This document shows positions 7,207-12,779 of a stretch of 12,779 bases of DNA, piece by piece. Positions within the stretch are counted from its first letter, which is position 1; every line of letters begins with the position of its first letter. A program made the translations under genes and the position numbers. The DNA is from JAABRE01 sp964413275 (GTDB lineage: Bacteria; Cyanobacteriota; Cyanobacteriia; Cyanobacteriales; JAABRE01). Under the pieces are notes generated by a model, which was given only the letters and a program-made list of their open reading frames with translations, was not told where the DNA came from and ran no database searches. The stretch spans positions 1-12,779 of the forward strand of contig CAYPSO010000116.1 in the NCBI GenBank assembly GCA_964413275.1, written 5' to 3'.

Positions 7207-7246
7207 CCTTTTGCGTAACGTCAGTTATACAATGAAGATTGTAAGT

Positions 7247-7254
7247 GCGATCGC
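7247..7254. repeat. HIP1 octamer GCGATCGC
   Basis: Exact copy of the highly iterated palindrome of cyanobacteria. Two more exact copies lie inside genes, at 1634-1641 (pyruvate kinase) and 5609-5616 (MFS transporter). Confidence 0.95.
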
Positions 7255-7317
7255 TTAGGCGTTTTAATTATAGTTTGTAGTTGTTAATTTATTAACTTTA
7301 ATTCTAATAATTAAATA

Positions 7318-8418
7318 ATGGCAATTAAAAGATCTGCAAAATTTGAAAAAAACCCAGATAATAACCAATCTCCCAAGGTTAAAAGTAAACAAGTTTCTGA
7401 TCCAAATAAATCAAAAACAGAAGAAGAGTTATTAGTTGCCACAGTAACGGAAGATGAAATAGAAGCTAATGAGGAAAAAATTAGACCAGAAACTTTAGCC
7501 GAATATATTGGACAAAAAGACTTAAAGGAAGTTTTAATCATTGCTATTGCCGCCGCTAAAGCCAGAAAAGAGCCTTTAGATCATCTTTTATTATATGGGC
7601 CTCCGGGTTTAGGAAAAACCACCATGTCCCTCATTTTAGCTGGGGAAATGGGAGTTAATTGTAAAATTACTGCTGCACCTGCATTAGAACGCCCTAGAGA
7701 TATTACTGGGTTGTTAATTAATTTAAAACCGGGGGATGTGCTATTTATTGACGAAATTCATCGTTTAAATAGAATGTCTGAAGAGTTGCTTTATCCAGCA
7801 ATGGAAGATGGCCGTTTAGATATTACTATTGGTAAAGGACAAACTGCTAGAACTAAAAGTATTCCTTTAGCACCATTTACCCTAGTTGGCGCAACGACTA
7901 AGGTAGGTTCATTAACTTCACCATTACGCGATCGTTTTGGCTTAATTCAAAGGTTAAAATTTTATGAAGTTGATGAATTAACAACCATAATTCTGCGTAC
8001 CGCCGAAATCCTGAAAACTCCAATTACTCCTGAAGCAGCAGAAGAAATAGCTCGACGCTCTAGAGGCACTCCTCGTATTGCTAATCGCTTATTAAGAAGA
8101 GTTAGAGATTATGCAGAAGTAAAAAAAATAACACCTATTAATATTGCAATTGCTGCCTTTGCTTTAGATATTTTAAATGTGGATAGATTAGGTTTAGATT
8201 GGACAGATAGATTGGTCTTAACTACTATTATTGAACAGTTTAAAGGTGGCCCTGTTGGTTTAGAAACCATCGCCGCCGCCACAGGAGAAGATAGTAAAAC
8301 TATTGAGGAAGTTTACGAACCTTATCTGTTACAAATTGGTTTTCTTAATCGTACTTCAAGAGGTAGAATCGCCACAGAGGAAGCTTATCAACATCTTTAT
8401 AATGATTACAGCAATTAA
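7318..8418 (+). CDS. ruvB: Holliday junction branch migration ATPase RuvB
   Basis: RuvB is the hexameric AAA+ motor that, with RuvA, drives branch migration of Holliday junctions before RuvC cuts them. The 366-residue product has the RuvB core from IRPETLAEYIGQ (about 55-66), Walker A GPPGLGKT (94-101), Walker B with DEIH (145-148), sensor 1 around GATT (191-194), the arginine finger in SPLRDRFG (R204), sensor 2 in GTPRIANRLLRR (R253), and a winged-helix C-terminus with GPVGLETIAAATGE (about 311-324) and GFLNRTSRGR (341-350). A polar, acidic N-terminal extension of about 50 residues precedes the core, longer than in E. coli. No other ruv gene is adjacent. The start is ATG at 7318 with no clear ribosome binding site. 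Confidence 0.96.
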   Translation: MAIKRSAKFEKNPDNNQSPKVKSKQVSDPNKSKTEEELLVATVTEDEIEANEEKIRPETLAEYIGQKDLKEVLIIAIAAAKARKEPLDHLLLYGPPGLGKTTMSLILAGEMGVNCKITAAPALERPRDITGLLINLKPGDVLFIDEIHRLNRMSEELLYPAMEDGRLDITIGKGQTARTKSIPLAPFTLVGATTKVGSLTSPLRDRFGLIQRLKFYEVDELTTIILRTAEILKTPITPEAAEEIARRSRGTPRIANRLLRRVRDYAEVKKITPINIAIAAFALDILNVDRLGLDWTDRLVLTTIIEQFKGGPVGLETIAAATGEDSKTIEEVYEPYLLQIGFLNRTSRGRIATEEAYQHLYNDYSN

Positions 8419-8423
8419 TGTTA

Positions 8424-8453
8424 TTTATAAATATTAATCAATTTATTTATAAA
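8424..8453. terminator. Possible ruvB terminator: AT-only inverted repeat
   Basis: TTTATAAATA (8424-8433) and TATTTATAAA (8444-8453) are perfect 10-bp arms with a 10-nt loop, starting 6 bp after the ruvB stop codon and followed by a T-rich stretch from 8460. The stem has no G-C pair, so it would be weak. Confidence 0.35.
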
Positions 8454-8506
8454 GCTACTTTTTAATATTTTATCCTTACTTAATCAAAAAAATAAGATTT
8501 TTACTT

Positions 8507-8535
8507 GACAAAATATTAACTAAGAATTATTCTTA
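8507..8535 (+). promoter_or_regulatory. Sigma-70-type promoter of the peroxiredoxin gene
   Basis: The -35 box TTGACA (8507-8512) is perfect and lies 17 bp before TATTCT (8530-8535), a four-of-six match to the -10 consensus. The expected start of transcription is near 8542, about 40 nt before the ATG. Confidence 0.7.
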
Positions 8536-8537
8536 TA
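8523..8537. promoter_or_regulatory. Candidate PerR (Fur-family) operator over the -10 box
   Basis: TAAGAAT-T-ATTCTTA is a perfect 7-1-7 inverted repeat, the geometry of PerR and Fur boxes, and each half matches the PerR half-site TTATAAT at five of seven positions. It covers the -10 box of the peroxiredoxin promoter, where a bound repressor would block RNA polymerase. In Synechocystis the type II peroxiredoxin gene is a known target of PerR, which makes the reading plausible; binding itself is inference. Confidence 0.55.
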
Positions 8538-8582
8538 TATAAGGTTAAAAACTTACATAACAAATTACTAGGAGAAAATAAT

Positions 8583-9155
8583 ATGGCTGTCATAGAGCGT
8601 GTACCTGATGTAACTTTTAAAACTCGTGTACGTGATGAATCCGTACCTGGGTCAAATCCTTATCGTTGGGAAGATAAAACAACTCAAGACATCTTTGCTG
8701 GTAAGAAAGTTGTAGTTTTCTCTTTACCCGGTGCTTTTACACCCACCTGTTCATCTAATCATCTTCCCCGTTACGAAGAATTATATGAAGAGTTCAAAGC
8801 TCAGGGTGTGGATCAAATTATTTGTATATCAGTAAATGATGCTTTTGTTATGTTCCAATGGGGTAAACAAGTCGGTGCAAAAAATGTATTCTTGCTACCC
8901 GATGGCAACGGCGAATTTACCCGCAAAATGGGAATGTTGGTAGATAAGTCTAATCTAGGATTCGGTATGCGTTCTTGGCGATATTCTATGCTAGTTAATG
9001 ACTGTAAGATTGAGAAAATTTTTACAGAACCAGATTTTTCTGATAATTGTCCTACTGATCCATTTGAAGTATCTGACGCTGATACCATGTTGGCTTATCT
9101 AAAAGGTACTGAGTCTGCTGGTGTTTCCGATCCACGTCTTGCCTTTGTCGGTTAA
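8583..9155 (+). CDS. Type II peroxiredoxin (Prx5/AhpC-TSA family)
   Basis: Thiol peroxidase that reduces hydrogen and alkyl peroxides using thioredoxin or glutaredoxin/glutathione as donor. The 190-residue protein has the active-site loop PGAFTPTCSSNHLP with T53 and peroxidatic C56, and R130 in GMRSWRYSML, which completes the catalytic set. C81 lies 25 residues after C56, the spacing of the resolving cysteine in plant-type PrxII, suggesting an atypical 2-Cys mechanism; C141 and C156 are further cysteines. Length and sequence fit the cyanobacterial type II peroxiredoxin, of which Synechocystis Sll1621 is the known example. It has a good AGGAG site 8 nt before the ATG, its own promoter, and a probable PerR operator. 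An IS remnant abuts its 3' end. Confidence 0.93.
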   Translation: MAVIERVPDVTFKTRVRDESVPGSNPYRWEDKTTQDIFAGKKVVVFSLPGAFTPTCSSNHLPRYEELYEEFKAQGVDQIICISVNDAFVMFQWGKQVGAKNVFLLPDGNGEFTRKMGMLVDKSNLGFGMRSWRYSMLVNDCKIEKIFTEPDFSDNCPTDPFEVSDADTMLAYLKGTESAGVSDPRLAFVG

Positions 9156-9171
9156 TAATAGTTGACATACT

Positions 9172-9199
9172 CCCCCGTCAAGCTACGCTTTGACGGGGG
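9172..9199. terminator. IS right-end hairpin, possible terminator for the peroxiredoxin gene
   Basis: CCCCCGTCA (9172-9180) and TGACGGGGG (9191-9199) form a perfect 9-bp GC-rich stem, extended inward by AGC/GCT with one bulged T. This is the subterminal hairpin recognised by IS200/IS605 transposases. It lies 16 bp after the peroxiredoxin stop and is followed on the plus strand by ATTCTTAAATT, so it may also end that transcript. Confidence 0.65.
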
Positions 9200-10279
9200 A
9201 TTCTTAAATTCACATTTAAGATTTTCTGCTTCACGGATTCTTGACTAGGCAACGCCCCCGTCAGACCATCTCCACAGACATTTTCTAATACGCCATGCCC
9301 TGACGCATTTTCTTCTATTCCACGATTTCTGATTACTTGTGCTGCTGCTACATCTCGATGGGTTTTATACCCACATTCAGGACAATTATGCTCTCGTTCT
9401 GAAAGTAGTTTCTGGCCAGTATGAAAACCACAATTAGGACAAATTTGAGACGTATAATTTTTGTCAACTTCAGCGACAAAAACATATAGTTTCCATGCTA
9501 CCCATTTAAGAATGGTTACAAATTGTCCAAAAGCAGCATCTAAACTATGTTTCCCAAGTATCCCTTTTGCCCAAGATATAAAATTAATATCCTCAATAAA
9601 TATTGATTGAGCTTGGTCGCAGAGATGATGAGCTAACTTAAAATGCCAATCTTTTCTGGTATCAGAAATACATTGATGTAATCTAGCTATTTTCTGGTTT
9701 AACTTGTGACGATTATTAGACCCTTTCTTTTTATTCTTTAATCTACGTTGTAGCAATTTAAGCTCACGGTGTAGTCGGTTTAAAAAACGAGGTCTTTCTA
9801 CAAGTTCACCATCAGAAGTAGCTAGGAATTTGTCTAAGCCTAAGTCAATACCTAACGGATGTCCATGAAACGGAACATCGGGAATGTTGACATCTAACTG
9901 AAGTGAAAGCATCACAAAATAACCTGATGCTCTCCTTACAATTCTGGCTTGCTTGATCTCAAAACCTTCGGGAATGTCTCTTGATTTTCTGAATTTAACC
10001 CATCCTAATTGTGGTAATTTAATTTGATTACCCCTAACACAATCTTTAAGCATTTTGAGGATACACATAAGATCGCATCCGATCCTGATTTTTAAAGCGA
10101 GGAAAGCCTAACTTTTTAGACTGCATATGAGCAAAAGCTCGCTCTAAGGTTCTCAAAACCTGTTGTAAGACTTGAGCGTTAACTGATTTGAGTATCTCAT
10201 TAGTTTTCTTAGCTTCGGTTAGTGATTTAGCCTGATTGTGATGAATATATTCATCCCCTAATCTACTAATTAAAAAGGT
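9178..10279 (-). pseudogene. tnpB: tnpB, N-terminally truncated and frameshifted
   Basis: TnpB is the RNA-guided RuvC-type nuclease of IS200/IS605 elements. The 296-codon frame ending at 9178 keeps the RuvC residues (D75 in GIDLGLD, E159 in IFIEDINF, D239 in THRDVAAAQ) and a four-cysteine zinc finger (C210, C213, C229, C232). It starts too late for the family. Upstream another frame (10279 down to 10046) encodes the preceding part, including SVNAQVLQQVLRTLERAF and GFPRFK, ending SYVYPQ before NA-stop. Removing one A from the AAAA run at 10053-10056 joins the parts as YPQ-MLKDC..., so one base has been inserted. About the first 40 residues are also missing. The ATG at 10068 is an artefact of the shift. 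Its stop codon lies in the right-end hairpin. Loss of N-terminus and frame makes activity unlikely. Confidence 0.85.
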
Positions 10280-10315
10280 TTAGTATTAACTATATTAGGA
10301 TAGTCTGATAGCTAA

Positions 10316-10954
10316 TTACCAAAGAGGAATAGGATTATTGCTAGGTGGATTATTATTGATTGGTTCAGGAGGATTCACAGGCTCAACTGACTCATTAACA
10401 TTATTTGATGAAGATTGAGGAATATTAGGCTTATTATGGGGTATAATCATCCCCGCAGCAGTTGCATCTCTTAAGTATTGATTCATATCAATATAAATAC
10501 GTCCGTTAGTCTCACTAATTGGGCCAGAAGCTTGGAGACGAACATCTAACAATTGCTGTAATTTTTGTCCGGGATCTACTGTTTGGTCAGATATAGTATA
10601 TAAAGTTTCTAGACAATTACCATTTTCATTTTGAGCGACACAAATAACATTTTGTCTATTTTCTCGACCTGTAGTCATATATTTTAAAATGCCTCTAGCA
10701 TGAAAATCCTGAAACTTTTCTGATACCGCAGCACAACGTTTTTCAGGTGTCCAACCACCGCCCTTTTCTGTTTGCCAAGTAATAATTGGTACATCTCCTT
10801 GGGGAGTTCGTGCTACTGTAGTTGGCTGTCCATTTTGATTGGGCGCACAAAGAAAAGTTACCCCTTGAGCTTTGGTTGGTTGATTATAAATTAAATTAGC
10901 AGTAATTGTTAAAGCTGAGACTGTTAATAAATGAGTGAATAATTGTTTTTTCAT
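10316..10954 (-). CDS. COP23-domain secreted protein, copy 1
   Basis: COP23 proteins are a cyanobacterial family named after a membrane-associated protein with circadian oscillation; the molecular function is unknown. From the ATG at 10954 the product has 212 residues: a signal peptide (MKKQLFTHLL..., cleavage probably after TKA near residue 29), the COP23 domain with VTFLC, PTTVARTPQGDVPIITW, RCAAVSEKFQDF and MTTGRENRQNVICVAQ, and a Pro/Asn-rich tail. Four cysteines (36, 74, 105, 114) probably form two disulfides outside the cytoplasm. The frame also opens at GTG 10966, but that GTG lies inside the ribosome binding site GAGGTGAG, which stands correctly before the ATG at 10954. It follows a paralogue (11134-11751) on the same strand with a 179-bp gap and may share its transcript. 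Confidence 0.85.
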   Translation of the reverse strand: MKKQLFTHLLTVSALTITANLIYNQPTKAQGVTFLCAPNQNGQPTTVARTPQGDVPIITWQTEKGGGWTPEKRCAAVSEKFQDFHARGILKYMTTGRENRQNVICVAQNENGNCLETLYTISDQTVDPGQKLQQLLDVRLQASGPISETNGRIYIDMNQYLRDATAAGMIIPHNKPNIPQSSSNNVNESVEPVNPPEPINNNPPSNNPIPLW

Positions 10955-11133
10955 AGTATTTCTCACCTCTTGAGTTATATCTAAATATAGTTTAACTTTA
11001 GAATAAATTATTAGTGGAGCTTGTTTCCTTTCTTGTTACTACAACTGGTAGTTTTTAAAATCCGGAAAAATACTAATAATTTATCATTTATGATGATTAG
11101 CAGTTAGCTTCTAGATTTTTCACCGTTGTTGAT

Positions 11134-11751
11134 TTAATTAGGATTTCCAAACAAATCGAGAAAAGTATTCCCCTTAGAAGAATTATCTGTCTCGCTTGAA
11201 GGATTTGTGTTACTTAAATTTTCATCATTACGGGGTATGGTAACACCCTGATTAACGGCATCCCTTAAATATTGATTCATATCAATATAAATTCGAGTAT
11301 TAGTTTCAATAATTACTGGACCTGTAGCATTCATTTGCATTTGTAATAATTCCTTTAATTTTGTCCCCGGATCTGCCCTTTGGTCAGATATAGTATATAG
11401 AGTTTCACAACTAGAATCTTGGGATTGAGCCGCACAAATTACATTTAATCGGTTTTCTCGTCCCGTAGTTAGATATTTTAAAATACCTCTACTATAAAAA
11501 TCCTGAAACTTTGCTGAGACAATTTGACAACGTTGTTGGGGTGAGTATTCAGGGCCAAATTGATTTGTTTTCCACACAATTAAAGGTACATCTGCTTGGG
11601 GAGTACGGGCGATGGTTGTGGGTTCACCATTTTGATTAGTACCACAAAAAAAACTATTACCATTTGCATTAGCCACAGTGCCTATGGTTAAATTACTAGC
11701 TAATGCTAGACTAAAAATTGTAAAAAAAGAAGAAATTATTTTACTTTCCAT
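11134..11751 (-). CDS. COP23-domain secreted protein, copy 2
   Basis: The 205-residue paralogue of the gene downstream shares the order of motifs: FFCGTNQNGEPTTIARTPQADVPLIVW, RCQIVSAKFQDF, LTTGRENRLNVICAAQ, CETLYTISDQ and RIYIDMNQYLRDA. Its cysteines fall at 36, 75, 106 and 115, the same pattern, again suggesting two disulfides. The signal peptide is clear (hydrophobic residues 5-25, likely cleavage at ANAN near 29). The C-terminal tail is different in sequence, Ser/Asn-rich rather than Pro-rich, so the copies have diverged mainly outside the domain. Function is unknown. It lies 74 bp after the protease gene, consistent with one transcription unit. The ATG at 11751 has no obvious ribosome binding site. 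Confidence 0.85.
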   Translation of the reverse strand: MESKIISSFFTIFSLALASNLTIGTVANANGNSFFCGTNQNGEPTTIARTPQADVPLIVWKTNQFGPEYSPQQRCQIVSAKFQDFYSRGILKYLTTGRENRLNVICAAQSQDSSCETLYTISDQRADPGTKLKELLQMQMNATGPVIIETNTRIYIDMNQYLRDAVNQGVTIPRNDENLSNTNPSSETDNSSKGNTFLDLFGNPN

Positions 11752-11825
11752 AGGATTTAAGTTAAATATTTATACCTTCTAGTTTAACTCTCTATCCAGA
11801 GACGTAAATGTTCCTTAAAAAGTTT

Positions 11826-12632
11826 CTAAATTCTAGAAAATTTAGTAGCTAATTGTAAAAAAGTGTTAATAGGAATAGCCCAACTAGAGCGACTCATAAT
11901 TGCCTTATCTTGAGGAGACGGTTGTTCACCATCTTGATAAAGATAGGGATCGCCCCATAAAGGATGAGCGTGCATCCCATTAATAGCAACCACTTCACCT
12001 TGAAAATTAATTACAGGCCCACCACTCATACCTTTTTGGATTAAATTGGTATAACCAATTTGATAGCCATCTGTGAGAGATTTTTCAGGGATTAAAGTTA
12101 CTAATCCTTGAGTAAATTTAAAACCTCCATCTACCTTATCATCCCCATTAATAGGAAATCCCGTTGCTACTACTGCATCTCCTGCTTCTAAATCAGTGGA
12201 ATTTCCTAAAGTTGCAACTTGATATTTTTCTTTACTATTAAATTCTAATAAGGCTAAATCATAGTTTTCAAATTGAGCATCAACAACAGGAGTTGCCGGA
12301 TAAATCTCACCATCTGCTGTTTGAATCGAATAGTCATTGTCACCGCGACTTAATACGTGGTGATTAGTAACTACCACATAACAGTCATTTTCCTGTTTAA
12401 TGATAATTCCTGAGCCGGAGGTATTACCTGAATAAATCTTTACCGTAATAGCACGAGCAAGGATGCGAAGTTCTTCTAAATTATATTTAGATTGAGAATC
12501 AGAATATTCTATCTGTCGTGATGACGAATTAGTTGATACTGATACTTCGGAAGCTGATATAAGAGGTATTTTGCCTATTACCAACAAAGAAGCAGTAACA
12601 GTAATAATCGTAAGAATACTAATCTTATTCAC
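11826..12632 (-). CDS. Secreted trypsin-like serine protease
   Basis: Chymotrypsin-fold serine protease, 268 residues, with an N-terminal signal peptide (hydrophobic residues 5-25, cleavage near 27-28) and a catalytic domain from about 60 to 260. The triad is H92 in VTNHHV, D125 in ENYDLALLEF and S203 in KGMSGGPVIN, with the TGFP motif at 157-160. There is no PDZ domain, so it is not a complete HtrA/Deg protease but a short stand-alone form common in cyanobacteria. It should act in the periplasm or outside the cell; the substrate is unknown. The start is GTG at 12632, since no in-frame ATG lies nearby and the signal peptide begins right there; no ribosome binding site is visible. It is the first gene of a run that continues with two COP23 genes. 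Confidence 0.85.
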   Translation of the reverse strand: MNKISILTIITVTASLLVIGKIPLISASEVSVSTNSSSRQIEYSDSQSKYNLEELRILARAITVKIYSGNTSGSGIIIKQENDCYVVVTNHHVLSRGDNDYSIQTADGEIYPATPVVDAQFENYDLALLEFNSKEKYQVATLGNSTDLEAGDAVVATGFPINGDDKVDGGFKFTQGLVTLIPEKSLTDGYQIGYTNLIQKGMSGGPVINFQGEVVAINGMHAHPLWGDPYLYQDGEQPSPQDKAIMSRSSWAIPINTFLQLATKFSRI

Positions 12633-12668
12633 TTGTTTATGGCTAACTTTATATATTTGTTAAGTAAA

Positions 12669-12674
12669 ATTATA
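12669..12674 (-). promoter_or_regulatory. Possible -10 box for the protease/COP23 genes
   Basis: On the minus strand TATAAT is a perfect -10 hexamer 36 nt before the GTG start. At 17-bp spacing the -35 position (AGTCAA) is poor, so the promoter may depend on an activator or may be coincidental. Confidence 0.3.
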
Positions 12675-12779
12675 GTTGAGGTATTTTCAAGTTGACTTCA
12701 GTAATTACCCTGAAATCAATAATAACCCACATTCCGCACTTTGATGATTAGCACAAACTTGAATTAAGTTTCAGATAAT

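Larger units (their letters stand above)
7049..7224. mobile_element. MITE-like element of heptamers with TIRs and 8-bp target duplication
   Basis: The left terminus CTAAGGTTACGCAAA (7049-7063) and the right terminus (7210-7224, reverse complement CTGACGTTACGCAAA) match at 13 of 15 positions, with the inner ten identical. The octamer TTATACAA lies immediately outside both ends (7041-7048 and 7225-7232), as expected for a target site duplication. The 146-bp interior has no coding frame and consists almost wholly of heptamers. The transposase family that would recognise these ends is unknown. Confidence 0.65.
6947..7317. other. 371-bp divergent intergenic region, largely a repeat element
   Basis: The region separates DUF1995 (minus) and ruvB (plus). 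The stretch 7041-7232 is a MITE-like insertion with its flanking duplication. The remaining 94 bp on the DUF1995 side and 85 bp on the ruvB side must hold both promoters. A HIP1 octamer lies at 7247-7254. A TATAGT at 7269-7274 could be a ruvB -10 box, but no convincing -35 lies upstream. No protein-coding frame is evident. Confidence 0.55.
9162..10279 (-). mobile_element. Decayed IS200/IS605-type element (tnpB and right end only)
   Basis: The remnant holds a broken tnpB and an intact right end; no tnpA and no left end can be found before the COP23 gene at 10316. The right end reads on the minus strand AAGAAT, hairpin, AGTATGTCAA, ending at base 9162, six bases after the peroxiredoxin stop codon. 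In living members the right end and the 3' part of tnpB also encode the omega RNA that guides TnpB, so the minus-strand sequence around 9162-9350 is the place to expect one. The left boundary given is only where the tnpB frame begins. Confidence 0.75.

Noticed and set aside
7311..7541. 76-codon minus-strand frame over the ruvB start
   Set aside because: It is antisense to the ruvB N-terminal extension, and its composition follows from the complementary frame.
8813..9088. 91-codon minus-strand frame inside the peroxiredoxin gene
   Set aside because: It is a shadow of the conserved peroxiredoxin frame without recognisable motifs.
10240..10255. Perfect 16-bp palindrome GATGAATATATTCATC
   Set aside because: It lies within the tnpB remnant coding sequence and is AT-rich; nothing else supports an operator there.
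10955..10966. GTG start four codons upstream for COP23 copy 1
   Set aside because: The GTG is part of the GAGGTGAG ribosome binding site that serves the ATG at 10954.
12705..12779. CCCACATTCCGCAC motif and AACTT-GAATT-AAGTT repeat at the window edge
   Set aside because: They might belong to a repeat or IS end, but the sequence stops before a boundary or partner can be seen.

Overview
The window looks like chromosomal DNA of a low-GC, probably unicellular cyanobacterium of the Cyanobacterium/Geminocystis kind. This rests on three exact HIP1 octamers (GCGATCGC at 1634, 5609 and 7247), heptameric short tandem repeats, two COP23-domain genes (a cyanobacterial family), a DUF1995 gene, a GtrB-like glycosyltransferase with cyanobacterial relatives, and AT-rich intergenic DNA. 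The genus is inferred from overall character, not from a marker gene.

Layout. Bases 1-55 are the right end of an IS200/IS605-type element whose body lies outside the window; it cuts straight into a pentapeptide-repeat gene (57-338), which survives only as its 3' part. On the minus strand follow an atypical pyruvate kinase without the C-terminal regulatory domain (421-1938) and, upstream of it, a free-standing cyclic-nucleotide-binding domain (2074-2604). A perfect 13-bp inverted repeat sits in the kinase leader. The 351-bp gap at 2605-2955 holds a GC-rich nested palindrome with a GAAA loop. Next comes a plus-strand set: an NlpC/P60 cell-wall endopeptidase overlapping a GtrB-like polyprenyl-phosphate glycosyltransferase, then an MFS exporter (2968-5986). 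After a repeat-littered convergent gap lies a minus-strand DUF1995 gene (6203-6946).

The gap at 6947-7317 carries a 176-bp MITE-like element: 15-bp imperfect terminal inverted repeats, a perfect 8-bp flanking duplication, and an interior made only of heptamers. Downstream are ruvB (7318-8418) and a type II peroxiredoxin (8583-9155). The peroxiredoxin promoter carries a perfect 7-1-7 palindrome over its -10 box, which I read as a candidate PerR operator. A second IS200/IS605-type remnant (9162-about 10279) starts 6 bp after the peroxiredoxin stop codon; its tnpB lacks the N-terminus and is frameshifted. The right side (10316-12632) is a minus-strand cluster of a secreted trypsin-like protease and two tandem COP23 paralogues, all with signal peptides.

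Functionally this is a mix of housekeeping genes (ruvB, peroxiredoxin, envelope genes) and accessory or decaying mobile DNA. I see no prophage, CRISPR array or defence island. The points most worth pursuing are the MITE-like element, the candidate PerR operator, the pyruvate kinase with a potassium-independent signature next to a lone cNMP sensor, and the secreted protease/COP23 module.
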